From Actinernus sp. WN-2022 (taxonomy: Eukaryota > Cnidaria > Anthozoa > Actiniaria > Actinernidae), in assembly GCA_030867875.1 (NCBI GenBank), contig JAOWCC010001501.1:29842792-29906791 (forward strand): a DNA stretch of 64,000 nt. The letters are read 5' to 3'. Below, piece after piece: positions 32,539-44,346 of this stretch. The position numbers were made by a program, and so were the translations under genes. Position 1 is the first letter of the stretch. Every line of letters begins with the position of its first letter. Under the pieces are notes generated by a model. That model searched no databases, was not told the origin of the DNA, and saw only the letters and a list, made by a program, of their open reading frames with translations.

Positions 32539-32623
32539 CGTTCGGGTCATAGCGACAAACTTCTCCGTCAGCCAAGGAACTTAATGGCACAATACACAAG
32601 ATTAAAGCCACAATCAACTTCAT
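32539..32623 (-). CDS. C-type lectin, exon 1 (signal peptide, residues 1-28)
   Basis: ATG at 32623 opens 28 codons ending at a perfect donor GTAAGT (32538-32533), phase 1. The product begins with a textbook signal peptide: Lys at 3, hydrophobic core LIVALILCIV, small residues before a likely cleavage after SLA at about residue 18. The mature start DGEVCRYDPN follows. Spliced to exons 2 and 3 the reading frame stays open to a 204-residue secreted protein. Upstream 5' UTR sequence shows no clear TATA box. Confidence 0.8.
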
Positions 32624-32799
32624 GACGAAACCTCTCAGTCTAGAAGGGATGGACAGGGACATCGTATTAAAAAAATGTGGTAGGATTTGCCGGATGTTTT
32701 TGCTATTTTACGGAAATCAATAGAAGCAATTTTAAGCGCTTCCCAACAGCAGTTTTGCAATCACAATAAAAGTCAGAAACTCTTGTAATGGGTTGTTGA

Positions 32800-33590
32800 A
32801 AACGTACAGCTAGCTAGAGTCTTGAGATATCTGTCAGCAACTCCTACCTCGCTGCTAGTTAAAAATAAATTAGTACTGTTCAGACTAAATTCTGGTATGC
32901 GTAATCTGAGCACTTTAGAGATTTAGTTTGTTTACCCAGTACCATACATGTATGTGCCACGACTGACATTAGCTAGCCTAGTAACTAGTAGGTTTTACTT
33001 TTTGTTTTGAATTCCCTCTTCTGGTATGTTTCTATCTCCGTTAAAGACAGCATTTGGTCTACAACTGCCCTTGGCGCGAATGTTTTGTAATCACAAATAA
33101 TTGACCGCCAACCAAAATATTAAAACTGTGCGAAAAACTACTACTGACTGGTGTTGTTCGGCGATCCTCGTTATCCATGATGGCTCAATTGACGTACAAT
33201 ACACCCGGTAGTTGTCGTGGTAAGAGAAATTACCTCGGAGCGAGTAGTGGACGTGGTTGTAGCGAGAGCTAGAAGAAAGTCGGCGAGATCGGATGATAAC
33301 ACTGACTTGACATTTGTGTACATTTGTGCTTTTAGCGCGCTATATCCTATTGAAGCCACCTCGCTACGTGGCTTGGAACTTCATAGCCTCCTCCGCAGGC
33401 ATCCCTAGTTAGTAAGAAATAGTAAGGTTGGGAACCCTGTGGCCGGATATATGGGTGCGCGAGGGACCCTGGGGCGAAGGCTAGGAACTTCAAAGTATTC
33501 CACCGACCGGCTAGCTAGCTAATCAACTGTCCAGACTAGACAAGCTCGCTACCTCCTGTGGTTAGCTAGCTAGATTTACTCGGTTTGTAG
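32800..33590 (-). repeat. Dispersed repeat, inverted copy of 42228-42992
   Basis: Shared landmarks, inverted relative to 42228-42992, are CTAGCTAGAGTCTTGAGATATC, CCCTCTTCTGG, GCGATCCTCGTTATCC, GACGTACAATACACCCGGTA, CTTTTAGCGCGCTA and AGCTCGCTACCTCCTGTGG. The copies differ by indels, for example extra sequence at 33222-33325. It may be a transposon or duplicated gene 5' region. Confidence 0.65.
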
Positions 33591-33599
33591 TAAACTCTC

Positions 33600-34060
33600 T
33601 AGGGAGGAGGTCAAAACAATGGTACTCGATAGGGACCCATTTTTTTTTTCAAAAGGTTGCTGGGTCCCGGGTGATACCCCCTCCACACACACACCCAAAA
33701 AAATCGTCTAGGGTCCCTTTTTTAGTGGTGGTGGCGGTGGCACCCCCTTTTTTACAGTGGTGGTGGCGGCGGCATTACAGAAGATCTGTAACTATATTTA
33801 CGTTATCATTCGGAGTTATTACAGTTATCGGAAGAACTCCCATATAAACCTTGTAATTCACTGCTTCGATATATATAGTCAGAATTTGGGCGGCCTGTGA
33901 TATAAACAGCACTGATGTTTACATGTTTGAAAATAGATGTGAGCTAAAAAAATCACAAGTGAACGGTTCTACAGTAAGTTCTGTCGACTGCTCGTACTTT
34001 CGTGGTGTAATGTATTAGCGTGCGACAGCAGACTTCTTTACAATTTGCGAGCCAGGAAAC
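33600..34060. other. Low-complexity spacer
   Basis: Contains GGTGGTGGCGGTGG-type and T-run simple repeats (33640-33780). No gene was recognised. Confidence 0.5.
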
Positions 34061-34061
34061 C

Positions 34062-34192
34062 CAACATTTACCCTGGTTCCAGAGGAACAGCCGCGGCCGA
34101 GAAAGAGCCGCGAAGTGAACTGCGAGGAATCACTGATCGCCGCGGGCTGTCGAGTCTCTCTTAAGAAAACCTCTGGAACCAGAGTAGTTCAA
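34062..34192. repeat. Hairpin with CTGGTTCCAGAGG ends
   Basis: CCTGGTTCCAGAGG near 34072 pairs with CCTCTGGAACCAGAG near 34170-34185. The interior has CGCGGC and GCCGCG. Relative of 26878-26968. Confidence 0.6.
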
Positions 34193-34362
34193 CATTCCAT
34201 TTTCTTCCTCTTATTCCGACAATAAAAACAGTGAAATCTAACCGCGATTGCCTGCGAGCGCAAATAAGTCAGCTTTCTTTCGCAGGATACTAGTAGGCCA
34301 GCTAGGTGTAAATTCGTAGCCTGTGAACAGCGCTAGCCGGGCTGGATATCGATTGTGGTACG

Positions 34363-34474
34363 TAGCCTGAAATGCAGGCGTTTTATTTGGGAAACCGCGA
34401 AATGTATTCGCGAGGGGGGAAAGCGGGCGAAACGAAAGCGGGGGAAACCACTAGAAACGCCTGCATTGCAGGCT
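34363..34474. repeat. 112-bp MITE hairpin (GCCTGAAATGCAGGCGTTT)
   Basis: TAGCCTGAAATGCAGGCGTT at the left pairs with AACGCCTGCATTGCAGGCTA at the right around a GGGGGAAAGCGGGC interior. Confidence 0.75.
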
Positions 34475-34484
34475 AGGACTGTGG

Positions 34485-35345
34485 AAGAGAAGTAGATGGG
34501 GATTGGGATATCCTGTTAATGACATGACTATGTCGATGGAGCAGAATGTAATCAGTATGTGTAAATCGGCGTTCTACTATCTTAGAAATATCGGGCGAAT
34601 AAGGAAGTACATAAGCTTACAAACAGCGGAAATTCTAATGCATGCGTTCGTCACATCAAGACTTGATTTCTGCAACTCTCTTCTCTACGGACTACCTAAA
34701 CACGTTACCAAGCGGCTACAGAGCGTACAGAATGCAGCAGCAAGAATTGTTACTTTAAGTAGAAAATCTGAACATATTACCCCTGTTTTATATAACTTAC
34801 ATTGGCTTCCTATCGAAGAACGGATTGTTTTTAAGATTCTTTTGCTGACATTCAAGTCCCTTCATGGTTTGGCACCTCCGTATATTGCTGATTTGGTCAC
34901 TCGATATGTACCTACGCGTTCTTTGAGATCTGCCACCAGCGATAGGCTGGTTCAGGTGCCATATAAATTAAGTTCATATGGTTGTAGGGCATTTTCAACT
35001 GCTGCACCTGCCCTATGGAACGGCCTTCCACAAGACATTAGAAATTGTTTAACAATAAATGAATTTAAGAGTAAAGTAAAAACTTACCTTTTCAGGAAGG
35101 CTTATTCAGGACATTTTTAATTTTTCGTAGTACTTTTTATCACATATTTTTAGATCAGATTTAAGGATAGTTTTAATTTCTCTTAATGCTTTTTATCATA
35201 TACATATTTATTCGCTATGATATTTTCGTTCTTTTAATATTAGATATGTGTATTTAAACCTATTGTAAAGCGCCATTGGACAGAGATGGAAATGGCGCTA
35301 TATAAGAACTGTATATTATATTATTATTATTATTAAGATACCAGA
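34485..35345 (+). pseudogene. L2/CR1-like LINE 3' end (RT C-terminus and tail)
   Basis: A 205-codon frame (34503-35120) has the typical C-terminal signature of L2/CR1-group reverse transcriptases: FVTSRLDFCNSLLYGLP, RLQSVQNAAARIV, LHWLPIEERI, FKSLHGLAP, YGCRAFSTAAPALWNGLP and KTYLFRKAY. The frame is intact but lacks the RT core and a true ATG, so this is a 5'-truncated copy. The 3' tail has a stem (GCGCCATTG with ATGGCGC), TATATAAG and then (ATT)n near 35320-35335. Confidence 0.85.
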
Positions 35346-35765
35346 ATCGGAGTAGAGTAAGTAACATGCATAACATTTTATTTCCCAGGTATCACCTCTG
35401 AGAGTTTGTGCCTATTACGTAGGATCTATTACGTAATCCTTTGATAGACTTTCCTCGTATATCGATTCTTAAAGCAGCCAGCGAGACTCCATAAATCTTG
35501 CCACACAGCCATACATCATGCTAAAATGGAGACTTCTCGCTTGCAGAGTTAACTTATAATTAGGCAGCGTTTATCATCTCGTTTCTCGGCTCTTTCTCCG
35601 TGTATCAATGTCTTCAAGTAGTAACTCAAAATGGAGACTTCTAGCAGAGAAAACATACTTTGTATTTATCATACCGTTTCCGGCTCTCCTGAGGAGAACG
35701 TTCCTGGAGAACATTGACGGTCGTGAAAGTGACAGCTTGCGCCTTGAAACACCCGCATATGTCCA
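35346..35765. other. Spacer
   Basis: No gene recognised. AAAATGGAGACTTCT occurs twice (35524, 35628). Confidence 0.4.
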
Positions 35766-35767
35766 TA

Positions 35768-36048
35768 GAGCGGATTTCAAATGAGTGTCGAAAGTATTTT
35801 GGTTTTGCGTTTACTTAGCTTTTCTATTGGCTGAGAAAATGGCATGTTATTAATCGACCAATGAAATTGCAAAGTAAAACCAATCATGTTTTGGTCTTGT
35901 TTTGCTTTGGCTCGTGATTGGTTCAGGCGAAACCCATTCACGAACTTTTCCAGCCTTCAGTTGGCTTTTTTGTATTTACTTGCTCCTGTGATTGGCTGGC
36001 TGTGAGTAATTTGCGTTTGGTTTTACGACACTCATCTGAAATCCGCTC
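35768..36048. mobile_element. 281-bp TA-type MITE (GAGCGGATTTCA ends)
   Basis: GAGCGGATTTCAAATGAGTG and CACTCATCTGAAATCCGCTC are the inverted ends, flanked by TA on both sides, suggesting a Tc1/mariner-type origin. The interior contains several ATTGGT/ACCAAT words. No ORF. Confidence 0.7.
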
Positions 36049-36344
36049 TATCACCACATGTTCTAGCCGCGCGACTTTATTTCTACCACAAACAAATAGT
36101 CCATGCAGGGATTAACTTCCCACGCCGACAGCTAGGAACATTTTGTGAAGGTGTTGAAATAATTTATATGACACCATGTCGGGTAACTTAAACCCCTTCA
36201 TTGTACGCTGATGAACTGGCCGGGAAACCTTCAAAACTATTATCTTTGCCGAGACAGGACTGATACAAACTTTAATACTATGCTGAATAAAGTGTACCGG
36301 CCGTACGGACCACTGTAAATTTGATGTTGATCCATTTAGTCCAG

Positions 36345-37415
36345 TTCGCGGTTAATTTCGGCATTTTGAAAGGGGTGCAAACATGGCCCGAAATACAGTG
36401 TTTGTATGGGAATCCGATTCTAAATAATTTCCGTAAAATCGAATTTCTGAAATATTCACTGTCTGCAAACTTAAGGTACCAGGTAAAAGATTACCTGATC
36501 TAAATTTGAGGGTCTACGATTGAACGCTTCCCAGCACAGCTACTGATCCCTCGTATTTTGATCAGTTAATATTTTACTTAGTATCTTAAAGGGATACCCG
36601 AGTGAAAAACACATTGGGGCTCAAAAGAATCTTCAACATGTTCTTTGTTCAGAAAATGTATTAAAATTTGATCAAACGTTTTTAGTATTAAGAACGAGCA
36701 CCTCAAAGTTGGCCCCGCGAAGACATGGGCGCCGCCATCTTTGTTTGCATTTACGGAAGTGACGTCACTTCGTCCCACCAGCGTATCGCGGCTACTTGTC
36801 ATTTGTATGATTTTCATCGAGATTGCAGAGGAATTCTTACAGAAACCGGAATTATGATGAAGACGACATTATGAGAAAAGTTCAGAAGACTGGGAGGAGG
36901 AAGAAAAGCATTGGGAAGGCGAGAAATTATCAGACGAACAACAAGGTCTCGTAACTGCCATTTAATAACAGCAAAACAACATGGCTTAAAAGACTCGAGT
37001 GACTTCTGAATAAGTATAAGAACTACAATGTATGTGAGGTACAGTTAAGGCGTTTATCATCCTAAAAACACCTAATAAGTGAGAGAGTAGAACGCTGGTG
37101 GGACGAAGTGACGTCACTTCCGTAAATGCAAACAAAGATGGCGGCGCCCATGTCTTCGTGGGGCCAACTTTGAGGTGCTCGTTCTTAATACTAAAAACCT
37201 TTGATCAAATTTTAATACATTTTCTGAACAAAGAACATGTTGAAGATTCTTTTGAGCCCCAATGTGTTTTTCACTCGGGTATCCCTTTAAGTTTGTAGAC
37301 AGTGAAGCCGTTCAGAAATTTGATTTTACGGAAATTATTTGGCATCGTATTCCCATACAAACACTCTATTTCGGGCCATGTTTGCACCCGCTGTCAAAAT
37401 GTCGGAATTAATCGC
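36345..37415. repeat. Inverted repeat pair enclosing a TTAA MITE
   Basis: Outer arms 36345-36480 and 37291-37415 are inverted copies of the repeat at 1-150 (CATTTTGA, GTTTGTATGGGAAT, TTTCCGTAAAATC, CTGTCTGCAAACTTAA). The MITE 36590-37286 sits between them. The left side carries an extra 100 bp (36486-36585). Confidence 0.7.
36590..37286. mobile_element. 697-bp foldback MITE with TTAA duplication
   Basis: Ends AGGGATACCCGAGTG and CACTCGGGTATCCCT are flanked by TTAA (36586-36589, 37287-37290). Arms 36590-36783 and 37093-37286 are nearly identical (194 bp) and include GTGACGTCAC and AAGATGGCGG. Kolobok or piggyBac type by duplication; no transposase. Confidence 0.85.
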
Positions 37416-38140
37416 AAACTGGTCTATTGTTATGGGTTGCCACCGATATATTCGTTTCGGTGGGTCATTTTGATTGACAACAACGCAGGAATTTGTCTTT
37501 TTCCAGATATAGCCGAATGATCGCGATCGGTTTGACTTTTTTTGAAACATTAAACTCGCACTGCACTGGACTACACGAAAAGTACTGATACTCTTTGATA
37601 TGAGATGCTGCGATGCTGAAGCGTACCAGAGGAGATGGCTGAAATTCAGGCTACGTTGACCAGTCCCATCGGTACAGATGAACATCCGACAGAAGCTGTC
37701 ACTTTTATCACCCTCGGCTGAAAATTTCCAGAAACGTTCTCCTTGGGAGAAACGGTCGACGTTCAATATCAGTGTGGATTTTCAGTAGTAAATCAAATTG
37801 CCAGTTTTTTTGACAGCTTCGTTTTGTTGTTCCTAAAATAACTTTTCCTCCTGCTGCATCGCTGTTTACGGGGTATTTACACGACACTACTCGCTGTTTT
37901 GGGACAAGAGAGAAGTTTATTCAAAGTAACGACGACCGGTCACTAAGAAAATACACGTGTGAATAAACCTCTCTGCCACCAAACACCCCCAAAAGGCGAG
38001 GAGTTGAGACAATTGGTACTGTGCAATTAGGCGGAGACGGAGCTGGAACGAGGTTGAGCATGCGAACACACGCTGTAACTGGGCATAGGAGGGAACTGGA
38101 ATACGAACTAAAGGAATATGTAACTTGCACTCCCCTCTTG
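37416..38140. other. Spacer with fragmentary repeats
   Basis: Open frames are featureless, and the longest (minus, 37766-37335) runs into repeat sequence. GAGATGGCTGAAATTCAGGC at 37630 matches the end of the 13093-13198 hairpin. Confidence 0.4.
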
Positions 38141-38143
38141 TAA

Positions 38144-38684
38144 GGGGCCGTCGACATATTCGAAATTCCCCGCTTAACGCACAACGGACGTTAAGGTCAG
38201 ACCCCCTCCCCCCCTCCCCCTTAACGTCCACCCATTGTTTTATGCTTTTTTTAGGTCAGGAAAAACAGTAATGAAATACACGGCAGTTCACTTATAAACA
38301 AAGTATAAAACAAGCCATAAAGCATTAATAGCTGCAACTGTACAGTCAGTCAGTACCTCGAATTCCCGTACGAGCTCATTTCGGATCTTGACTAAAATAC
38401 CCATTCGGACACGACTATAAAACTGAGTTTCACTTACCTGGAGGTTTGAGGTATTTCATGATACTTCTAATCAAAAGACCTTGTTGAAATTTCCGGGAAA
38501 TTCAACAGAATTGGGCTCTAATGTAGATCTAGCTGACTAGAAACGTTTGGTTAAAAAGTGTACTTCTATTGATGAAAAAGTGTTTGTTCTAAATGCCCCA
38601 CACTAACGTCCATGCCCTTACCCCCTCCCCCCCTAAACGTCCGTTGTGCGTTAAGCGGGGCATTTCGAATATGTCGACGGCCCC
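38144..38684. mobile_element. 541-bp PIF/Harbinger-type MITE (TAA duplication)
   Basis: Ends GGGGCCGTCGACATATTCGA and its inverse are flanked by TAA at 38141-38143 and 38685-38687. CCCCGCTTAACGCACAACGG continues both arms. A 3-bp TWA duplication is characteristic of PIF/Harbinger. No ORF. Confidence 0.75.
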
Positions 38685-38687
38685 TAA

Positions 38688-39079
38688 GCATGAAGGCAAA
38701 AACATAAAAAAAGGAGATGAAAGTAGTTAGGAGACACTGCAAAAAAGAAACGAGGGCAGCAAAGCGAGAAAGAGAGAGAGAAAACAAATTTGAATACGTT
38801 TCCGAGAAGATGAAATTTTGACGTCTAAAGAAATTTGTAGCCCTTCAAAGAATAATTTGAATTATCTGTAGTTTATACACATGCATAATTATATAGTTTA
38901 TATTGTATCACCGACTGAGAAGAGTCAGAATGGGGTTAACTGAAAAACTGCCTAAAATTCAACTGTCAAGTGACAAATAAGGCTATTTTTAACTGTTAAC
39001 TGATAATAGAAGATTTACTGTTAGCTGATATATTTAAGATCCAGCTTTGAAATTCAACAAAATAATATTAATTCTCATT
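38688..39079. other. Spacer with a diverged 246-bp MITE remnant
   Basis: GAGTCAGAATGGGGTTAACTG (38924 on) resembles the GAGGGTCT MITE end. Matching GTCAGTTAAATAAAC lies at 43326, beyond the two Helentron-like copies, suggesting they split an old MITE. Confidence 0.4.
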
Positions 39080-40791
39080 ACTCGGGCTGCCTGTGGAAGC
39101 GCCGAGTCTTAAAATGCAAGTCGTTATTATTATTTATTATTTTTTTATTTCATGTCGCACGGGTTCTGCGCATGCGTTAAAGGTCAAATTCACACCAATC
39201 AGATTGCACTGTGCTGGTCACGCAACAATCGCCAGGTTAATGTATTCAGTTACAGAATTTAATACAGTAAATCAAAATGGTCGACCCGCGAGGGCGAAAG
39301 CCTTCCAACAGGCTCAGGATATTTCAACTGGCGCTCTTGTTGACCATAAAAATACATGAACAACCAGGAGCCGTAATACATTCGATCAGCGCTGTTTGGA
39401 CAGATCCAATGTACATTTAGAAACGTAAGCGAAATACAATATCCAAACACGTTTGGATATCAACGGGTATCGAATTATCATCAAAGGTTAGATCTCGTCA
39501 GGCGCGCTCAGATAAGAAAGTTCAAAGCTCTCAGACTAGGCGAGACAAGGAGATTCACTTTCAATGAGTCATTGTCAGAAATCTATTCCATCGTGGGCGG
39601 TCTTGTACACAGTGTACAGCTAAGGCATGTTTTACGACAGAATAACCAGAGTCTTTCTACTGGATTGAGAGCTAATATGGGGAAAACTGAAACAAAAAAT
39701 GAACTTTGACGGCATGCGGCAGAAACCCTCAATTGAGCCAAGCGGAATATTTACATGATCCGCTCAGATTTTTACAAATCTTAGTTAAGCAGATGTTTTC
39801 AGTGTATGCCAACTGAAATGCGGCAACTACACAAGACTACACGAACAAGAAGCATGAACTGCCAGCAAAGAGAGAGGAAAAAGTATTTGAAATGCACAGC
39901 GCTAGCTGAAATAGGGCATATATATAATATCTGAGACGTTAAATTACGTTACTGTGAAGAGGATCAAAATTCAAGTTTTGTAGCTTCAGACTGTCTTCTG
40001 CCGTGACTCGTGAGAGAAATTGGAAAAGATCTAGCTGTTTCATTCAGACACTGGCAAATTTATTGAAAGCTACGGGCTTACTTTATGAGATTATTATTCA
40101 TTGTGGAATGAAAGGAAACAGGTTAGCTGAAAGTTAAGTTCGAGGTAGGCTTCGACTTTCATTGTGCATATGTGCACGAAGGTGGGTACGGTGCTGTCAA
40201 CAACACTACCAAAAGATCCAAAACGAAAGTTCAGTTACGTAAGTACTGTAAGTAAACTCTTTTTGATTTGAATAAATTTCCTCTCAGTTTGTCTGTTAAT
40301 GTACTTTTTCTTCTAATTATCGCTTTATTTAACATCTGTGATTTAGAGTATGCGTACCTCAGAATAAATTATTTGAAAGGTCAACTGAATTCTTGTGTCG
40401 ATAAGCGCAAATGTTTTTTGTGAAACAGTCTGTGTATATGAGAAGCGGCTTAATAGAAGAGCTTTCTCATTTATACGGAATTACAATTTTTTTTCTTGCT
40501 ATGAAAATTATGTTTCATTTCACATTTATTCATACAGTTTTAGCCGGACATTTCCCCGAGTTTTTGATCTATTTTCAATCAAATTCAAAGTCTGAATATG
40601 TCATTGTATTGCATTTATACACTTGAATTATCATAGTCATGCCATAAAAGCGATTAATAGACCAGTCTGTTTTTTTTACGTTCTCACTGGCGAATTAAAG
40701 CACGACTTGATACTAAGAGGATTTCAAATGAAAAGTGTATTTCATCTTCAATCTCATGTGGCCCGAGTGAAAGCCCAGATGGGCTCTTGTT
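39080..40791 (+). mobile_element. Helentron-like copy 5 (complete)
   Basis: Complete 5' ACTCGGGCTGCC terminus and 3' AGCCCAGATGGGCTCTTGTT terminus. It differs from 9105-10829 by a handful of substitutions and short indels over 1.7 kb, implying recent amplification. It joins copy 6 directly (CTTGTT then ACTCGGG). Confidence 0.8.
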
Positions 40792-42227
40792 ACTCGGGCT
40801 GCCTGTGGCAGCGCCGAGTCTGAAAATGCAAGTGGTTATTATTATTTTTTTTAATCAGTGTCAGACGGCTTCTGCGCATGCGTTAAAGGTCAAATTCGAA
40901 CCAATCAGATTGCACTATGCTGGTCACGCAAACAAAGGTTAGATTTCCTCAGGCGCGCTCAGATAAGAAAATTCAAAGCTCAGACTAGGCGAGACAAGGA
41001 GATATCAATTTCAAATAGTCATTGTCAGAAATCTATTCCATCGTGGGCAATGATGCAATACAACCTAAATTTGGGTCAGGTCCATGTTTTACGACAGAAT
41101 AACCAGAGTCTTTCTACTGGATTCGGAGAGCTCGAGGCATTATACAAGTCTGCTAATATGGGGAAAACTGAAACAAAAAATGAACTTTGACGGCAGAAAC
41201 CCTCATATTTGAGCCAAGCGGAATATTTACATGATCCGCTCAGATTTTTACAAATCTTAGTTAAGCAGATGTACGCAGTGTATGCCAACTGAAATGCTGT
41301 GCTCGTTTTGTGGTTACGGCTCAGTGGGGCAACTACCCGAACAAGAAGCATGAACTGCCAGCAAAGAGAGAGGAAAACTGAAAGAGGAAATCCTTGTGAG
41401 AAATCGACGTACATATGAAGCTATATACGTTATCATCGACTATATGGGAGTCAAACATCGAGCTGCTATGAAACCGCTTGTGACAGTTTGTTTACGCACT
41501 TTCATGACAAACGAACGTTTCTACTTTCGACACAACGGTCGCTAAACTGTACGAAATCTCCAAGGATATATCCCTAATGTCCAAACTAAAGGGAAAAACT
41601 GAAAGAGGAAATCATTGTGACCAATCGACATAAATATGAAGCTCCAGAAGTAATTATTGAATACATGAGAACCCATAGAGAAAACCGATAATAATGAACA
41701 CGGTATTAGTTTCACCGACATTTGTGGCGTAACTGAACTCGCACTACAGCATAGCTTGAAATACTGTACGAAAACTCCCGTTTAAAAATTTCCTGATGCC
41801 GAAAGGACCGTAGCATTTAAACAAGATATCCTTCTGACCAATCGACATACATATTAAGCTGTGAAAGTATGTTTCCATTCCATAACAGCCGATAGTGCAA
41901 ACTAGTAAACTGCCACTAGTAAATTGACCTTGCGAGTACTGAACTTTCTAGCGTCAAATGCATGTGTTACGTTTCCAAACTTTAGGACAAGAAATCTTCC
42001 ATAGAATGTTCTATTTTATTTACAGCTGAGAACTGTATTATTAAACATAAGAAATAAAACAATGGTGCCATTTGAAGAATTATATCATGTCAAAAGTGCA
42101 AACGAAGAAATATATATCTACGGACGCGAGCAGCTCGATCGTTTCACTTTGGTCAAACTCGGACTGTTTACGACTGGAACCTGCAGTTTTATCGGACCTG
42201 CAGACTAAATTGTAAACGTGTGGCCGT

Positions 42228-42992
42228 GTTCAGGCTAGTAAATCTAGCTAGCTAACCACAGGAGGTAGCGAGCTTCTTTAGTCTGAACAGTTTTTCTGCT
42301 CTGGTGATTAGCTAGCTAGTGGTCGGTGGAATACTTTGAAGTTCCAGGCTACCTAGCGAGGTAGCTTGAATAGAATCTAGCGCGCTAAAAGCCCATCGAT
42401 GACAACTACCGGGTGTATTGTACGTCAATTGAGCCATCATGGATAACGAGGATCGCCAAACACCAGTCAGTAGCAGTTTTTCGCACAGTTTTAATATTTT
42501 GGTTGAAATTTCAATTGAGCACTTTGGCGGTCAATTATTTGCGATTACGAAACACTTGCGCCAAGGGCAGTTATAGACCAAATTTCTATCTTTTAGAGAG
42601 GGTCTGAATGGGGGGGTCTACATGTCAGTTGTCAGTTAAAATGTTGGCCATTTGTCAGTTGTCAGTTAGCCCTAGTTAATCATTACTAGAGAAAATTTAC
42701 AATGTTTGACCCACAAAAACCAAATTTGTCAGTTGTCAGTTATTTTTCGGTTGTCAGTTGTCAGTAAAAAAATCGTCATTTGTCAGTTGTCAGTTATTTT
42801 TAAGGCTGTTTGTCAGTAGTCAGTTAACCCCATTCATGCCCTCTTTAGAGATAGAAACAAACCAGAAGAGGGAAAAACAAAAAGTAAAACCTACTAAGTT
42901 ACTAGGTCTGAACAGTACTAATTTATTAACTAGCTGCGAGTTGCTGACAGATATCTCAAGACTCTAGCTAGCTGCACGATAGTAGTCTGAAC
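42228..42992 (+). repeat. Insertion with TGTTCAG ends, second copy of the 32.8-33.6 kb repeat
   Basis: TGTTCAGGCTAGTA at the left and TAGTAGTCTGAACA at the right form imperfect inverted ends. It interrupts a Helentron-like sequence that is continuous at 50580-50610. It includes ATGGATAACGAGGATCGCC followed by an open frame of roughly 40 codons, possibly captured gene start. Confidence 0.55.
42598..42843. mobile_element. 246-bp GAGGGTCT MITE, copy 2
   Basis: Same length and internal GTCAGTTGTCAGTT units as 18633-18878, flanked by TTTAGA (42592-42597, 42844-42849). The flanking sequence is continuous in the 32.8-33.6 kb copy, around CTATCTCCGTT. Confidence 0.8.
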
Positions 42993-43252
42993 ATACATAC
43001 ACACATGAATAAGTAGTGTTTTCAATAAAAGATCAACTACTTTAATTTACATACGAGAAAACAAAAATATTAAATTACATACATGTATATATATACTAGG
43101 GGAGCAGAGAATGAAAGTCACCGCGCTACCGGCCACTCCTAAAGACTGCTAATAATTCTTCCCTTTGGTTATTACTAAGAGGATTTCAAATGAAAGTGTA
43201 TTTCATCTTCAATCTCATGTGGCCCGAGTGAAAGCCCAGATGGGCTCTTGTT

Positions 43253-44261
43253 ACCCTTAAAATGCTATTTTTTAAGAGATCAACTGTCAACTGACACAAA
43301 TGGTCTAAGTTTTAACTGTTATTTGTCAGTTAAATAAACACCCATCCCTACCATCCAGTCCCTCCATTAATCAGACACTAATTACAGGGCTTACAGAATA
43401 TTTTTGAGTCGGAGGTCAACACAAGGACAGGAAAGTAGGCATCTGGTACAAAACTCGGGGTGAAGGCAAAATTTTAATTGTCTGTTGATAAAGACAAAAT
43501 AACTGCCAATGGATATTTTATTTGTTGAATTTGTTAAAACTACATTTTCTTCTAAATAAACTTACCTACCGGTGTTACATTATTTTCTTAACAAAATACA
43601 AAAATATATGCCTGGCTTGCTTAATATTCTTTGTTTAGCAATTGGAGCTGATAACTTACATACTCAATGTTGCAATCCAAAATGTTTTCTTAATTTATCT
43701 CTGTCATTTGATAACTTAATTACAGTGTATTTAACCGAACATATCCATCCCCTTGTATAAATTATAAGTCGAGACATTCAAACTTTTCACATTTATTATT
43801 TAAAGACATATATATTTTGGATCAGGATATTTTACACCCACAGTAGACTCGGTCTGTTATTGACTATTGTGTAGTCTAGATTGTTGCAGTGATGTCTCAG
43901 AAGGGTGTGTATTTGTGACTACCACAACTGTTCATTTATTTTGTTATAACTCGGGAACAGGGAGGGATGATAATTCTGGTCTTAAAAACCATTTCGAACG
44001 CACTTTCTAATCTATGATTATCACTAGTATATTTTTTATTATGGATTTTTGTACCGTAGGTACCGGTCTTATATTAGATCCGATCATTCCTGTTGTCATC
44101 ATTTATAAAGCTGGTCTGGCCAGCATAACCATATCTCTCGCAAGGCACTGACACGATTAGTTCAGATTTCCTTGGTTTTTGGCTTTTCGCCACACGTAAT
44201 GGCGTGTGACCCGATAACCAAGCATTTCTGTTGCTCGAAACTAGATGCTTTTTAGCTCAGT
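43253..44261. other. Spacer without recognised gene
   Basis: AT-rich, with short ORFs only. The start includes the putative MITE remnant noted at 38688-39079. Confidence 0.4.
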
Positions 44262-44346
44262 CCGGGTCGATGGTGCAGTGGTACCGAAGCCTGCGTACTG
44301 TTTGCTATGCCATACTGACGAGTTCTAATCTGGTCCGAGCGCTTTT
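44262..44346 (+). repeat. tRNA-like SINE head (weak)
   Basis: GATGGTGCAGTGGTA resembles an A box and GAGTTCTAATCTG a B box, about 50 bp apart. The remainder does not fold into a clear tRNA. Probably an old SINE promoter just upstream of LINE sequence. Confidence 0.35.

Larger units (their letters stand above)
40792..43252 (+). mobile_element. Helentron-like copy 6, head to tail with copy 5, carrying insertions
   Basis: Complete termini at 40792 and 43252. The internal part follows the 14521-15544 type. Insertions include the 42228-42992 repeat, which itself carries the 246-bp MITE 42598-42843. Confidence 0.75.
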
